From NCBI RefSeq assembly GCF_030219325.1, contig NZ_CP126625.1, positions 186,001 through 250,000 on the forward strand: 64,000 bases of DNA, written 5' to 3'. Both the position numbers and the translations under genes were made by a program. The DNA is from Geothrix sp. Lineage in GTDB: Bacteria > Acidobacteriota > Holophagae > Holophagales > Holophagaceae. Shown here in pieces: positions 17,986-26,837 of the stretch (the first letter of the stretch is position 1; every line of letters starts with the position of its first letter). A model generated the notes under the pieces. It did not search any database. It was not told the origin of the DNA and worked only from the letters and a program-made list of their open reading frames with translations.

Positions 17986-20900
17986 CAGAAATCCCTCAGG
18001 AAAAGGGCCAGGTCTTCCAGGTCGACCTGGTTGTCGAAGTTGAGATCGGCGGCCTGGTACTTGGTGATCCAATCGGGATCGTCGCTGGTCCGGCCCAGGG
18101 CCCGGATCAGCATGGCCAGGTCGAGCACGTCGCCCTGCACCCCGTCCGGCCAGAGGTCGCGGCTGGCGGGACCGACCTTGAGTTCCGCGGGCAGGCTCGT
18201 CGTGGTTCCGGAAGGGTCGCTCACCTGGACCCGCACCTGGGCTCGGCGGCTGGCAGCCAGGGAGGAGGGCACCCTGCAGGTCTCTCCGGTGCCGGCCGGG
18301 AGGTCCGTCCAGGAGGTGGCGTCGGTGCGGGACTGCCACTGGTACCGCAGGGCCCCCACGCTGCTGGCGGCCTTGACCCTGAAGGTCGCGTCCGTGCCGG
18401 TGTTGACCACCAGGGACCGGGGCTCCTCCAGGAGGGTGGGACCGGGCGCGGCCACCACGCCCGTGACGGTCAGGGCGGTGTCATCCACGTAGAACTGGCA
18501 GCCCCACTCGGTGGGGCGCTGGGCCTCGAACCCCACCAGGAGGGTCTGGCCGCGGTAGGCCGAGAGGTCGCAGGTGAAGGGCGTCCAGCCCGCGTAGGCG
18601 TCTGCCTCCAGATTGGTGATGGTGCGCAGGGTCGCCAGGGTGGTTCCACTCAGATCCCAGAGCTTGACGGACAAGGTCGCCGCCTCCTGGGCGATGGGGC
18701 GGTCGTTGACGATCAGCAGCTGGCCCGATACCTGGATGCGATCCCCTTCGGCGGGAAGGGTGACCCGCTGGGAGATGCGCTGGCCGGCGCTGGACGCGCC
18801 CCAGCCGAGGAAGCGGGCCAGGCCGACGCCGCCATGGGCCGCGGGGATGCCGTCCGCGCCACCGAAAAGCCCGATCAGGTTGTTGTTCTCGACCCAGATG
18901 GCGGCTCCGGCCTCGAAGCCCGGGTTCAGGAGGAGCTGCTGGCTGGCGTTGTCCAGCGTGACATCGACCCGATTGGAGCGGGTCATGTTGCCACTGTCGT
19001 CGAAGGCCTCCGCCACGATGCTGTGGGGGCCGTTGGCGTACTGGGTGGAATCGAGCGTGGCCGTGTAGGGAGGCGACTGCAGGCTGGCGAAGCGGGCGCC
19101 ATCGATGCGGAAGGCGACGGCCGTGATGGCGCCTCCGTCGGAAGCCGTCGCGGCAAAGGTCAGGTCCCCCGCATTCCCGCCACCGGTGAGGGTCACGGCT
19201 GGCCCGGTGAGCTCATCGCCGGTGCCCGCGGCATCGCCGACGTTGATGGCGGCGAAGGCATCCCGGATCGCCTGGAGGGTGGCCGGTTCCGAGGGGTAGA
19301 GGTCGAGGGCCGCGCGGAGGACGGATCGCCGTGCATTGGCATAGTCGCTGGCCGGGTACAGGTAGGAGGTCAGCGCCTGGTACCAGATCCGGGTGGTCTT
19401 GTCGTTGCCGAGGGCGGCGACGGCGGGGGTGCTCGACCAGTCTCCGGAGCCGCTCCCGTTGCAGAGGAGGGCGAAGGCCCGGTTCATGGGGCCGCTGCTG
19501 TAGTGGACGTTCAGGCCCGCCAGGGTTGGCGACCAGGCATCCTGGCTCCGGCCGTCCAGGCTGGGCCGGTACATCCAGCGGAGTGGGAACCCGCGGGTAT
19601 CCACCTGCTCACCCACGGTCCAATTGCCCCCCGTCGAGGGAATGCTGCTCGACTTGGCGGCGTAGCCGCCGCCCCTCGCGTAGAACTTGGTCATGGTGCC
19701 GAAAATGTCGGAATTGGATTCGTTCAGGCCCCCGCTCTCGCCCTGGTAGATGAGGCCGGCGGTGGCGGAGCACAGGCCATGGCTGATCTCGTGGCCCGTG
19801 ATGTCGAGGGCGGTGAAGGCGGTGGAGAAGGAGGTCTTGCCGTCGTTGAACCCATCCATGTAGGTCATGCAGAAGCAGCCATCGTCCCAGAAGGCGTTGG
19901 CCAGGTTCGGGCTGGGTCCGGGGACGCCGGATCCGTTGTAGTGCACCAGGGCGTAGATGGACGTGCCGAGGCCGTCGATGCCTTCCCGGCCCAGGACGTG
20001 GCGGTACATGTCCCAGGTGACCTGGGACCCGTGGGCCGCATCCACCGCGGCGGTCTGCCCGTTGGGAGACAAGGGGGACCCGGCCCAGACGAAGTTGGCG
20101 CCATCGCCCCAATCGTTGTCCGAGTCCTGGTAGATCCAGACCTCCCACGTTCCGGGCAGGCCCTTGCCCTTGTTTCCCGAGTAGACGGCATTGCCCACCT
20201 CGCCCGTGAACGGATGCGGCAGGGTTCCCCGGGAAGGATCCCGGAGCTCAAAGGATCCCGTCAGCGCCGTGACGTCCAGCGAAACGGCCCCGCTGTACTG
20301 GGAGTGGCCCGCCCCCGAAGGCGCGGTGGCCACCAGGGAATCCCACTCCCGGAGCAGGGCACCATCATGGGCGTCCACGAGGTAGTCCCGCTGGACCAGG
20401 CCGTCCTGGGCATTGTCCAGGCGGATTCGCACATGGTAGGCGAGGCGCGTCCGCAGCCATCGCTCCTGGAGGTCGTAGGCATTCAGGGGCTCCCCCGGCT
20501 GCGTGATGATGCGGCTCGTCACGGCCTCGTGTTCCGGGTAGACGACCAGTTCCACGCGGGGAGGCCTGGCGAAGGTCCCCTTCGGGCGGAGGCGCTCCTG
20601 GACCCGGGCGAGCGCTTCGGCCACGGGCAGCGTGGGCGTGGTGCTCAGGTGCAGGCCCTGGCTCAGGTGGCTGGAAGGCTTCAACCGCTGGCCATCCGGC
20701 CCGGTGTGGGTGAGCACCTGGGCACCCCAGACCCGGACGTCCCGGTAGTACTGATCGAAGCGGCCATGGGTCTGGCCCAGGGCATCCACGTGGCTGCCGC
20801 TGAGACGGAAATCATGGTCCTCGTCCAATCCCATCTGCGGCCGCTGGTCGCGGAGCTGCACCAAGGCCGTCGCGAGGGTGTCGGACCGGCGCATCTGGAT

Positions 20901-21041
20901 CGCGGCCATGCGGCCTGTGGAGGGAAGGCTGGGCGGCTCCTGCGCCGACAGGGACGCCACCTGGAAGGCCAGGACGGGGAGCAGGAGGGGCAGCCCCAGG
21001 GACGGCAGACGCATCGCGCGGCGCTCGTGGTGGAATCGCAT
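17985..21041 (-). CDS. Secreted M4 (thermolysin-family) metallopeptidase with Ig-like and dockerin-like C-terminus
   Basis: 1018 residues from the ATG at 21041 (GGAAGG upstream). A signal peptide is followed by an FTP/PepSY-type propeptide (~40-250). The catalytic domain has H417-E-I-S-H421 and the downstream third ligand Glu in GLNESNSDIFG. LNVHYSSGPMNRAF holds the second catalytic His. After ~620 come a Bacterial-Ig-like segment (VAFRIDGARFASLQSPPYTATL), a carbohydrate-binding-like domain (~700-860) and another Ig-like part. The end has two Asp-rich segments (GDVLDLAMLIRALG and ADLNFDNQVDLEDLALFL), like the paired calcium loops of dockerin type I. It is exported, probably surface-attached or released, and digests proteins with zinc. 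Confidence 0.92.
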   Translation of the reverse strand: MRFHHERRAMRLPSLGLPLLLPVLAFQVASLSAQEPPSLPSTGRMAAIQMRRSDTLATALVQLRDQRPQMGLDEDHDFRLSGSHVDALGQTHGRFDQYYRDVRVWGAQVLTHTGPDGQRLKPSSHLSQGLHLSTTPTLPVAEALARVQERLRPKGTFARPPRVELVVYPEHEAVTSRIITQPGEPLNAYDLQERWLRTRLAYHVRIRLDNAQDGLVQRDYLVDAHDGALLREWDSLVATAPSGAGHSQYSGAVSLDVTALTGSFELRDPSRGTLPHPFTGEVGNAVYSGNKGKGLPGTWEVWIYQDSDNDWGDGANFVWAGSPLSPNGQTAAVDAAHGSQVTWDMYRHVLGREGIDGLGTSIYALVHYNGSGVPGPSPNLANAFWDDGCFCMTYMDGFNDGKTSFSTAFTALDITGHEISHGLCSATAGLIYQGESGGLNESNSDIFGTMTKFYARGGGYAAKSSSIPSTGGNWTVGEQVDTRGFPLRWMYRPSLDGRSQDAWSPTLAGLNVHYSSGPMNRAFALLCNGSGSGDWSSTPAVAALGNDKTTRIWYQALTSYLYPASDYANARRSVLRAALDLYPSEPATLQAIRDAFAAINVGDAAGTGDELTGPAVTLTGGGNAGDLTFAATASDGGAITAVAFRIDGARFASLQSPPYTATLDSTQYANGPHSIVAEAFDDSGNMTRSNRVDVTLDNASQQLLLNPGFEAGAAIWVENNNLIGLFGGADGIPAAHGGVGLARFLGWGASSAGQRISQRVTLPAEGDRIQVSGQLLIVNDRPIAQEAATLSVKLWDLSGTTLATLRTITNLEADAYAGWTPFTCDLSAYRGQTLLVGFEAQRPTEWGCQFYVDDTALTVTGVVAAPGPTLLEEPRSLVVNTGTDATFRVKAASSVGALRYQWQSRTDATSWTDLPAGTGETCRVPSSLAASRRAQVRVQVSDPSGTTTSLPAELKVGPASRDLWPDGVQGDVLDLAMLIRALGRTSDDPDWITKYQAADLNFDNQVDLEDLALFLRDF

Positions 21042-21537
21042 GGTCACCCAGCCTTCCTGGTCGGTCACGGATCGATCTGCGGACGATGGTGATTCCGGAT
21101 GTGACCTTCTTCTAAACCTAGCCCGATCATTCCGCGGAATCCACCTCAATCAGGGAGAAGTGGAACCATGAAGGGAAACCGAACCGTCGAGGAGCAGATC
21201 ATCCACGCGGGCGCGGCCGACGTGCCGCAACTGGCGATTTCCCTGGTTCTCATTGAAGCCCCCACCAGGGATCGCGACCCACTCGGGCGAGGTGGTGGGA
21301 GGCCGCCGGACTGGCTGCGCACGGCGCCGATCCGAATTCGACTCCCGCTGTTTTATCTCCATTCGATAGGCCGCGCATGAGCCCCGTTCTCGGAGTGCTT
21401 CTCTGACGCCCTCCCCGAACGCCATACCAGCCGCGATGTCAGCCTCGTAGGCTGGGTCATGTCCTTGCATCAGTTGCTTCGGTTTCAAGAATAGAATGGG
21501 ACACTCCCGCGCATGCCCTCTCCCCCGGAGGTTCCCG
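21042..21537. other. Intergenic region between divergent peptidase and molybdenum hydroxylase genes
   Basis: Nearly 500 bases that should contain the two divergent promoters. A 70-codon plus-strand frame at 21168-21380 has no recognisable similarity or good ribosome site and was not accepted. A short AT-rich run near 21100-21130 (TTCTAAACCTAGCCCGATCATT) is the most promoter-like part. I see no other structured element. Confidence 0.4.
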
Positions 21538-22014
21538 ATGAACGCCACGGTCTCGTTCACGCTCAACGGCAAGCCGGTCACTGTCGCGAGTCCCCGTGAT
21601 CGCATGCTGGTTTGGGTCCTGCGGGACGAATTGGGCCTCACGGGTACTAAGGTGGGCTGCGAGGCCGGACTCTGCGGGGCCTGCACCGTGCTGGTGGACT
21701 TCGAGGCTGTGCTCTCCTGCTCCACGCCACTGGGAGACGTGGCCGGGAAGTCGGTGCTCACCATCGAAGGCCTGGCCCTGGACGGGAAGCTGAACGCGGT
21801 TCAGGAAGCCTTCCAGGAGCACCACGCCTTCCAGTGCGGCTACTGCACCTCCGGGATGATCATGGCCGCCTGGGCCTTCCTGAAGAAGAAGCCCAAAGCC
21901 ACCAGGTCCGAGATCGTCGAGGCCATGGAGGGGAACCTCTGCCGCTGCGGGGCCCACGTGAGGATCCTGGACGCGGTCGAATCGGCAGGGAAGGCCATGG
22001 GAGGTGCGCGATGA
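21538..22014 (+). CDS. iorA: [2Fe-2S] small subunit of a xanthine-oxidase-family molybdenum hydroxylase
   Basis: 158 residues from the ATG at 21538 with GGAGG upstream. The plant-type ferredoxin cluster is VGCEAGLCGACTVLVD (C-x4-C-x2-C) with a later Cys in LSCSTPLG. The second, all-helical cluster domain has QCGYCTSGM and GNLCRCG. This is the electron-transfer subunit of two-subunit enzymes such as isoquinoline 1-oxidoreductase and aldehyde oxidases. Its stop overlaps the start of the large subunit (ATGA), so both are made together. No FAD subunit gene is present, which favours the Ior/periplasmic aldehyde oxidase type over xanthine dehydrogenase. The symbol is by family resemblance. Confidence 0.9.
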   Translation: MNATVSFTLNGKPVTVASPRDRMLVWVLRDELGLTGTKVGCEAGLCGACTVLVDFEAVLSCSTPLGDVAGKSVLTIEGLALDGKLNAVQEAFQEHHAFQCGYCTSGMIMAAWAFLKKKPKATRSEIVEAMEGNLCRCGAHVRILDAVESAGKAMGGAR

Positions 22015-24107
22015 GGCGCCGGGACTTCCTCCAGGGCGTGGCTGCGGGCACGCTCACCTTCTTCTTCGCAACCCCCGCCGGAGCGGCGCCCATCGTGCCG
22101 ACCCGACCCAGCACCTACCCCGAGGACTTCAACGCCTACCTGAAGATCTCCGCCGACGGCCGTGTGAGCTGCCTGGTGGGGAAGGTGGAACTGGGGCAGG
22201 GCGCCATGACCGTACTGGCCATGCTCGTGGCCGAGGAGCTGGAGCTGGACCCGGCCCAGGTGGACATGGTCCTGGGCGATACGGACCTGTGCCCCTGGGA
22301 CATGCCCACCGGCGGCTCCCTCACCATGTGGCATACGGCCCCGGTCCTGCGGGGCGCTGCGGCGGAGGCGCGGGCCGTGCTCCTGCGCATGGCCTCCAAA
22401 GCCCTGGGCGCCCCGGTCTCGGGCCTGACCCTGAAGGACGGCGCCATCTGGGTGAAGGAAGCCCCCGCGCCCCGCATCACCTTTGGCGAGCTGGTGAAGG
22501 GCCGGAAGATGGAGCGGCACCTGGGCAAGGTCAAGCCCAAGCCCCTCTCTGACTGCACCCTGATCGGGCGGCGCGTCCCCCGGAAGGATGCCCTCGCCAA
22601 GGTCACCGGCGCCGCCAAGTACGCGGGCGACCTGCGCCTGCCCGGAACGCTCCATGCCTGCATTTTGCGTCCCCCCGCCCAGGGCCAAACTCTGGTCGCT
22701 GCGGACACGGCGGCGGCTGAGCGGGTGCCTGGCGTCCGCATCGTGCGGGACGGCACGCTCCTGGCCGTGCTCCATCCCGAGCCCGACACCGCCCGCAAGG
22801 CCCTCGCCCTCGTGAAGGGCACCTTCGAGGGGACCGAACCCGACGTGGACGATGTGCGCATCTACCAGTACCTCGTGGACAAGGCGGCGCCCGGCCAGCG
22901 CGTGGTGATCTCCCGCGGCGACATTGCTGCGGGTGAGAAACGGGCGGCCACCGTGGTGGAGGGGGAATACCGCAACGCCTACGAAAGCCACGCCACCCTC
23001 GAACCCCATACCTCCGTCGCCAAATGGGAGGCGGGCCGCATGACGGTTTGGGCCTCCACCCAGTCGCCCTTCGTCTTCCGCGATTCCGTGGCCGAGGCCC
23101 TCAAGCTGGCCCCGGACAAGGTCCATGTCATCGCCCAGTTCGTGGGGGGCGGGTTCGGCGGCAAGCTCGTGGGTCCCGATGCCGTCGAGGCCGCGCGTAT
23201 CGCCCGCCAGGTCCCCGGCGTGCCCATCCAGGTGGCCTGGAACCGGGAGGAGGATCTCTTCCTGGACGGCTACCGGCCGGCCGCCGTGGTGAAGCTCCGC
23301 TCCGGCCTGGATGCCGGGCGCGGCGCGATCACCTTCTGGGACAGCACCGTGGCCGGCGTCTCCCAGGGTGAGGCCGAGCTCTCCTACGAGATGCAGACGA
23401 ACCGGTACCAGGCTCCCACGGTCCCCGGCCTCCATCCCCTCAAGGTCGGCGCCTGGCGCGCCCCCAACGCCCACACCAATGCCTTCGCCCGGGAAAGTCA
23501 GCTGGATGCGCTGGCGGCCAAGGCTGGCCTGGATCCCGTGACCCTGCGCCGTCGCCTCATCACCGATGCCCGTCTCCTTCGCCTCCTGGACCTGGCGGTG
23601 GAGACCTTCGGCTGGGAACCTGCCCCCGGGCCCACGGGCCGAGGCATCGGACTGGCCTGCGGGGCCTGGCGCCAAGGGCTCGTGGTGGCCATTGCGCAGG
23701 TGTCCGTGGACAAGGCCACCGGGAAGGTCATGACGGAGCGGTTCCTCGAGGCCGTGGACGTGGGGCTCGTCGTGAACCCCGACGGGGCGCGCCAGCAGGT
23801 GGAGGGCGCCATCACCCAGTGCATCGGACAAGCCCTCAGCGAGGAGATCCGCTTCAAGGGTGGGCGCATCCTCGACAAGAACTTCGACACCTACCTGCTG
23901 CCCCGTTTTTCCGCCATCCCCCGCATCGAAGTCGTTTTCGCGGACAACGCCACCACGGTCACTCAGGGCATCGGCGAGCCCCCCGTGGTGCCGGTGGCCG
24001 CCGCCTTGGCCAACGCTCTGTTCGACGCCACCGGTGCGCGGGTCACCCACGTGCCGTTCACGCCCGAACGGGTTCTCGCGGCCCTGAAGCTCGTTCCTGC
24101 GAGCTAG
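22011..24107 (+). CDS. iorB: Tat-exported molybdopterin large subunit (IorB/aldehyde oxidase type)
   Basis: 698 residues from the ATG at 22011, which overlaps the small-subunit stop and follows GGGAGG. The N-terminus MRRRDFLQGVAAGTLTFFFA is a twin-arginine signal (RRDFL), so the folded cofactor-loaded enzyme goes to the periplasm. The cofactor-binding parts include VGKVELGQGAMT, the FVGGGFGGK molybdopterin loop, GAWRAPNAHTNAF and the catalytic Glu in QGIGEPPVVP. These enzymes hydroxylate aldehydes or N-heterocycles with water as oxygen source and pass electrons through the [2Fe-2S] subunit. The substrate cannot be told. No maturation chaperone (XdhC type) lies in the window. Confidence 0.9.
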   Translation: MRRRDFLQGVAAGTLTFFFATPAGAAPIVPTRPSTYPEDFNAYLKISADGRVSCLVGKVELGQGAMTVLAMLVAEELELDPAQVDMVLGDTDLCPWDMPTGGSLTMWHTAPVLRGAAAEARAVLLRMASKALGAPVSGLTLKDGAIWVKEAPAPRITFGELVKGRKMERHLGKVKPKPLSDCTLIGRRVPRKDALAKVTGAAKYAGDLRLPGTLHACILRPPAQGQTLVAADTAAAERVPGVRIVRDGTLLAVLHPEPDTARKALALVKGTFEGTEPDVDDVRIYQYLVDKAAPGQRVVISRGDIAAGEKRAATVVEGEYRNAYESHATLEPHTSVAKWEAGRMTVWASTQSPFVFRDSVAEALKLAPDKVHVIAQFVGGGFGGKLVGPDAVEAARIARQVPGVPIQVAWNREEDLFLDGYRPAAVVKLRSGLDAGRGAITFWDSTVAGVSQGEAELSYEMQTNRYQAPTVPGLHPLKVGAWRAPNAHTNAFARESQLDALAAKAGLDPVTLRRRLITDARLLRLLDLAVETFGWEPAPGPTGRGIGLACGAWRQGLVVAIAQVSVDKATGKVMTERFLEAVDVGLVVNPDGARQQVEGAITQCIGQALSEEIRFKGGRILDKNFDTYLLPRFSAIPRIEVVFADNATTVTQGIGEPPVVPVAAALANALFDATGARVTHVPFTPERVLAALKLVPAS

Positions 24108-24170
24108 CTTCATCTGGTCAAGAAACTCCGTCGGCGCTCATGGCGTGTCGCTGCTGGCCACGGCGCTGAT

Positions 24171-24203
24171 CCTCCGGGCAGGACATCAAGTCCTGCCCGG
24201 AGG
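24171..24203. repeat. Perfect 14-bp inverted repeat with 5-base loop
   Basis: CCTCCGGGCAGGAC (24171-24184), loop ATCAA, GTCCTGCCCGGAGG (24190-24203), with a further GGCGC/GCGCC pairing outside after a short bulge. It lies 64 bases after iorB and has no T-run on either side, so it is not a standard terminator. It could be a transcript-end hairpin or a REP-like palindrome. Confidence 0.8.
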
Positions 24204-24234
24204 GCGCCTACCTGGCCGCAGCGGCAATTCCACC

Positions 24235-24260
24235 AAAAAGGCCCCGCGAGGGGCCCTTTT
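24235..24260 (-). terminator. Bidirectional-looking terminator at the tmRNA 3' end
   Basis: AAAAAGGCCCC, loop GCGA, GGGGCCCTTTT. Read on the minus strand it follows the tmRNA CCA end directly with a GC stem and T-run; read on the plus strand it can stop iorB transcription. Confidence 0.85.
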
Positions 24261-24650
24261 TGGTGGAGGTGGCGGGAGTTGAACCCGCGTCCAAGACATG
24301 CCGCATGGCGGTTCATCCACAGGCTTGGTCCGTTCTTGAAACCTCCTGGCGGGGAACGGACGAGCCGCTCAGGACGTTTGCTCCCTGATCTCGGCCGTCG
24401 TCAGGGTGCGTCGCGGCGGCCTATCTGGTGCCCTGTCCGGCAGGCCGAAGCCACCCTTTCAGGGGTTTAACGAGCTTGGTACCCAGAGATCCCAAGGACT
24501 CGCTCGGAGCCTAGGTTGCCCTAGGCAGCGAGAGCCAGTTCGAAGTTATCGTTGGCAGTTTGATGTGGGCGGATTGATAAGGGGGCCATCCGTCCAACCC
24601 CCGCCTGCACCGTGCACCCGGATCACGACCTGTCGAAACCGGTCACCCCC
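24261..24650 (-). ncRNA. ssrA: Transfer-messenger RNA (tmRNA)
   Basis: The minus strand starts GGGGGTGACCGGTTTCGACA, the standard tmRNA opening, and ends CACCTCCACCA after a T-arm GCGGGTTCAACTCCCGC. The seven-base acceptor stem GGGGGTG/CACCTCC pairs with one G-U. The reading frame within (around 24525-24560) encodes the tag ANDNFELALAA followed by TAG, with the LAA-type end recognised by ClpXP. About 390 nt is a normal one-piece length. It rescues stalled ribosomes with SmpB, whose gene is not in the window. Confidence 0.96.
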
Positions 24651-24740
24651 TTGGCTTGGTGTGCTTCCCGAGTCCCCGCGAGGCCCCGCTTGAAGCGGAG
24701 GTTGAGTATGCAGGGCCGCAGCCGGATGCACAAGCCGCCG

Positions 24741-24944
24741 CTACTTTCCCTGCTGCCGCCGCGCCGTGACGGTCTCGCCTCCGATGCCCCAGTTGTCGGT
24801 GTCCACTTCGTCGATGACGACGACCGTGGTCTGGGGGTTCTTGTTCAGGATGTCCACCAGCAGCTGGGTGGCGCCCTGGATGAGCTGCGCCTTCTGCTCG
24901 GCGGTGGCGCCGTCGCGGGTGATCTTGATGTTCACGAAGGGCAT
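24741..24944 (-). CDS. 4-oxalocrotonate tautomerase family protein
   Basis: 67 residues, the usual size. It begins MPFVNIKITRDGATAEQKAQL, so Pro-2 becomes the N-terminal catalytic proline after Met removal. DEVDTDNWGIGGE is the conserved C-terminal part. These small enzymes form hexamers or dimers and catalyse keto-enol tautomerisation. No aromatic degradation genes are nearby, so the substrate is unknown. It follows the Mpg gene by 12 bases in the same operon, with GAGGAG before the ATG. It lies 90 bases upstream of the tmRNA 5' end. Confidence 0.92.
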   Translation of the reverse strand: MPFVNIKITRDGATAEQKAQLIQGATQLLVDILNKNPQTTVVVIDEVDTDNWGIGGETVTARRQQGK

Positions 24945-24956
24945 GGGCGCTCCTCT

Positions 24957-25541
24957 TCAACCCTCCCAGGGTGCCAGCTCCCGCTTCTTCAGGACGGCGG
25001 AACTGCCGCCATCGGCGAAGCGCCAGGGGCGGGCCTGATCCTCCGGGGTCGCGAAGCCGATGCCCAGGCGCGGGCCCGCGAGGATCGAGGCGGGGGCAGC
25101 TCCGGGACGCAGCTCCAGTCCGCCCAGGGTCCGCAGGTCGTGGCCGTCGAAGGTCTTGTCCAGGCCCAGGGCCTGGGCCACCTTGCCGGGTCCGGCGCAG
25201 AGCAGGGGCGTGGCCTTGGCCGCATTCCGGCGAGCCAGCACGGTGTCCATGCCCGTCACCACCTCGGCGCCCCGGATGAGTACGGCGGAGGCGTCCCCCT
25301 CGGGTCCCGTCACCACGTTCAGCATCCAGTGCATGCCGTAGCAGAAGTAGAGGTAGGCCCGGCCCGGTGGACCCCACATGGGCGCGTTGCGGGCCGTGCG
25401 ACCGTGGCGGGCGTGGCTGGCGCTGTCCCCGGACCCGCCGTAGGCCTCGACTTCGGTAATGCGCAGAGTAACTTCGCCCCGCACCAACAGCTGGCCCAGA
25501 AGGGCGCGGGCCGCGACGGGAGCGGGGCCCTGGAGCTTCAT
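24957..25541 (-). CDS. mpg: DNA-3-methyladenine glycosylase (AAG/MPG family)
   Basis: 194 residues, typical length. Family motifs: RALLGQLLVRG, the catalytic Glu in RITEVEAYGG, SHARHGRTARNAPMWG and YLYFCYGMHWMLNVVTGP. It removes alkylated purines (3-methyladenine, hypoxanthine) to start base-excision repair in the cytoplasm. Its ATG overlaps the stop of the upstream YcxB-like gene (ATGA), and a tautomerase gene follows 12 bases after its stop. The minus-strand operon is therefore YcxB-like, mpg, tautomerase. Confidence 0.93.
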   Translation of the reverse strand: MKLQGPAPVAARALLGQLLVRGEVTLRITEVEAYGGSGDSASHARHGRTARNAPMWGPPGRAYLYFCYGMHWMLNVVTGPEGDASAVLIRGAEVVTGMDTVLARRNAAKATPLLCAGPGKVAQALGLDKTFDGHDLRTLGGLELRPGAAPASILAGPRLGIGFATPEDQARPWRFADGGSSAVLKKRELAPWEG

Positions 25542-26017
25542 CCCCGGAACAGCTTCCGCTCACGGAGGAAGGCCGCCAGCTCGGTCACGGCGGCCTCGTC
25601 CAGGGCCCGCTCCGGCACGAGCACGGCCTGGGAGCGGCTGATGCGGAAGATCCAGAAGCCGCTGTGGCGCTGGATCTCCGCGAAGGAGGCCCAGGGCAGG
25701 CCGCCCTCGCTGGTCTCGGTGCGCAGGGTGAGGCCCTCGTCGTCCAGGGTCACTTGCATGGGGGGATAGGCCTGGGCGCCGCGGCGCAGGCGGGCCCAGC
25801 GCAGGACCGCCTCGGGCAGCACGAGGAAGAGCAGGCCGTTGACGAGCATGATCAGGGGCAGGCCGCGGTGGTCCTGCGTGGCCTGGAGGGTGGTGTACCC
25901 CATGAGCACCATCAGGGCGCCCGAACCCACGGAGAGGCCGTACCAGAGGCGCTTGAAGGCCCGGGTGCCCCGCAGGGCCTCGTCGGGGGTCAGGGAGTAG
26001 TGGGCGGTGATGTGCAT
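25538..26017 (-). CDS. YcxB-like membrane protein
   Basis: 159 residues from ATG 26017. MHITAHYSLTPDEALRGTRAF is followed by two transmembrane helices (SVGSGALMVLMGYTTLQ and LPLIMLVNGLLFLVLPEAV). A C-terminal beta domain (VTLDDEGLTLRTETSEGGLPWASFAEIQR) follows. This order matches the YcxB/PH-like small membrane protein group whose function is not known. First gene of the three-gene operon with mpg and the tautomerase; its stop overlaps the mpg start. A longer ATG at 26071 would add residues without a ribosome site. Confidence 0.75.
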   Translation of the reverse strand: MHITAHYSLTPDEALRGTRAFKRLWYGLSVGSGALMVLMGYTTLQATQDHRGLPLIMLVNGLLFLVLPEAVLRWARLRRGAQAYPPMQVTLDDEGLTLRTETSEGGLPWASFAEIQRHSGFWIFRISRSQAVLVPERALDEAAVTELAAFLRERKLFRG

Positions 26018-26077
26018 GGAGGATCCGGCTGAGCTCGGGCCGCGTGCGCGGCCCGAGTGAAGGAAAAGCATTTCACG

Positions 26078-26104
26078 AAAAGGGCCCGCGTCGCGGGCCC
26101 TTTT
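26078..26104. terminator. Strong symmetrical terminator
   Basis: AAAAGGGCCCGCG, then TCGCGGGCCCTTTT, a perfect GC hairpin with A- and T-runs on both sides. It ends the lipoprotein gene transcript (minus strand, stop at 26142). A second hairpin, CTCGGGCCGC-GTGC-GCGGCCCGAG, lies at 26034-26057 in the same gap. Confidence 0.85.
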
Positions 26105-26141
26105 CCACTCGGAGCGCGCAGCGGTCCGGGCCGTCTGCGGA

Positions 26142-26753
26142 TCAGTCCTGCTTCAGGCTCTTGGGGTTGATCTCGTAGCGCATGAGGGTGACGCCGAAGG
26201 TGCCATCGGGCTTCTTGAGGCAGCTGACCGTCATGACCTTCTTGCCATCGAAGCCCAGCGCCATGTCCTTCACGACGGTCTGGGAGCCGAACTGGCGGGC
26301 GGCGGTGTTGTCGGTGATGCCCATGTGGCGCATCTTGCCCCAGGACTTGGCGGTGAGGCCCTTGGTGAGGCGGTAGATGCCGGCGTTGAAAGCCAGGCGG
26401 GCGTCCTTCACGGCGTAGTCATCCACCTGGCTGCCCGGCAGCGCGTCGAGCTTGGCGGCGAGGTGCTCGATGCCGAGGCCCTTGAGCTCTTCGGGGGTCA
26501 GCGTGAGGCCCAGGGCCTTGGCGTCCACGTGCAGCTGGCGGGCCGAGGGGAACACCACGTCGGGGGTGATGGGGGCGATGAGGGCCACGTGCTTGTAGTC
26601 CTTGCGCACGGCCACGTACTGCAGGTGGTAGAGGATGTCCGCGGGTTCCTTGGCGGCCTCGGGCGCCGCAGTGGGGATCTCGTCGCCGCCGCAGCTGATG
26701 AAGGCGGGCACGAGGAGCAGGCTGGCGAGGGAGAGCATCAGGGATCGGCGCAT
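26142..26753 (-). CDS. Putative lipoprotein of unknown function
   Basis: 203 residues from ATG 26753, preceded by GGAGG. MRRSLMLSLASLLLVPAFISCGG is a lipoprotein-type signal with the cysteine at ~21. The mature part is a single soluble domain (LQYVAVRKDYKHVALIAPI, LDALPGSQVDDYAVKDARLAFNAG, split here) without recognised motifs. It is probably anchored in the periplasm. It is divergent from rlmH with only 84 bases between starts, so both promoters are packed there. It ends 38 bases before a strong terminator. Confidence 0.8.
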   Translation of the reverse strand: MRRSLMLSLASLLLVPAFISCGGDEIPTAAPEAAKEPADILYHLQYVAVRKDYKHVALIAPITPDVVFPSARQLHVDAKALGLTLTPEELKGLGIEHLAAKLDALPGSQVDDYAVKDARLAFNAGIYRLTKGLTAKSWGKMRHMGITDNTAARQFGSQTVVKDMALGFDGKKVMTVSCLKKPDGTFGVTLMRYEINPKSLKQD

Positions 26754-26837
26754 GGGGAAACCTCCGGAAGGGGCTGGATGTAAGGATGTTGGAGCCTTCC
26801 CGCTGCGCTGCCAAGGGAAATTCATCACAATAGGATC

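Noticed and set aside
17847-21092. 1081-codon plus-strand frame opposite the M4 peptidase
   Set aside because: Low-complexity Gly/Arg/Val text without motifs; the minus frame carries HEISH and dockerin-like repeats.
21168-21380. 70-codon plus frame before the molybdenum hydroxylase genes
   Set aside because: No convincing ribosome site, no motif, and the translation changes to Arg/Pro-rich text typical of noncoding high-G+C DNA.
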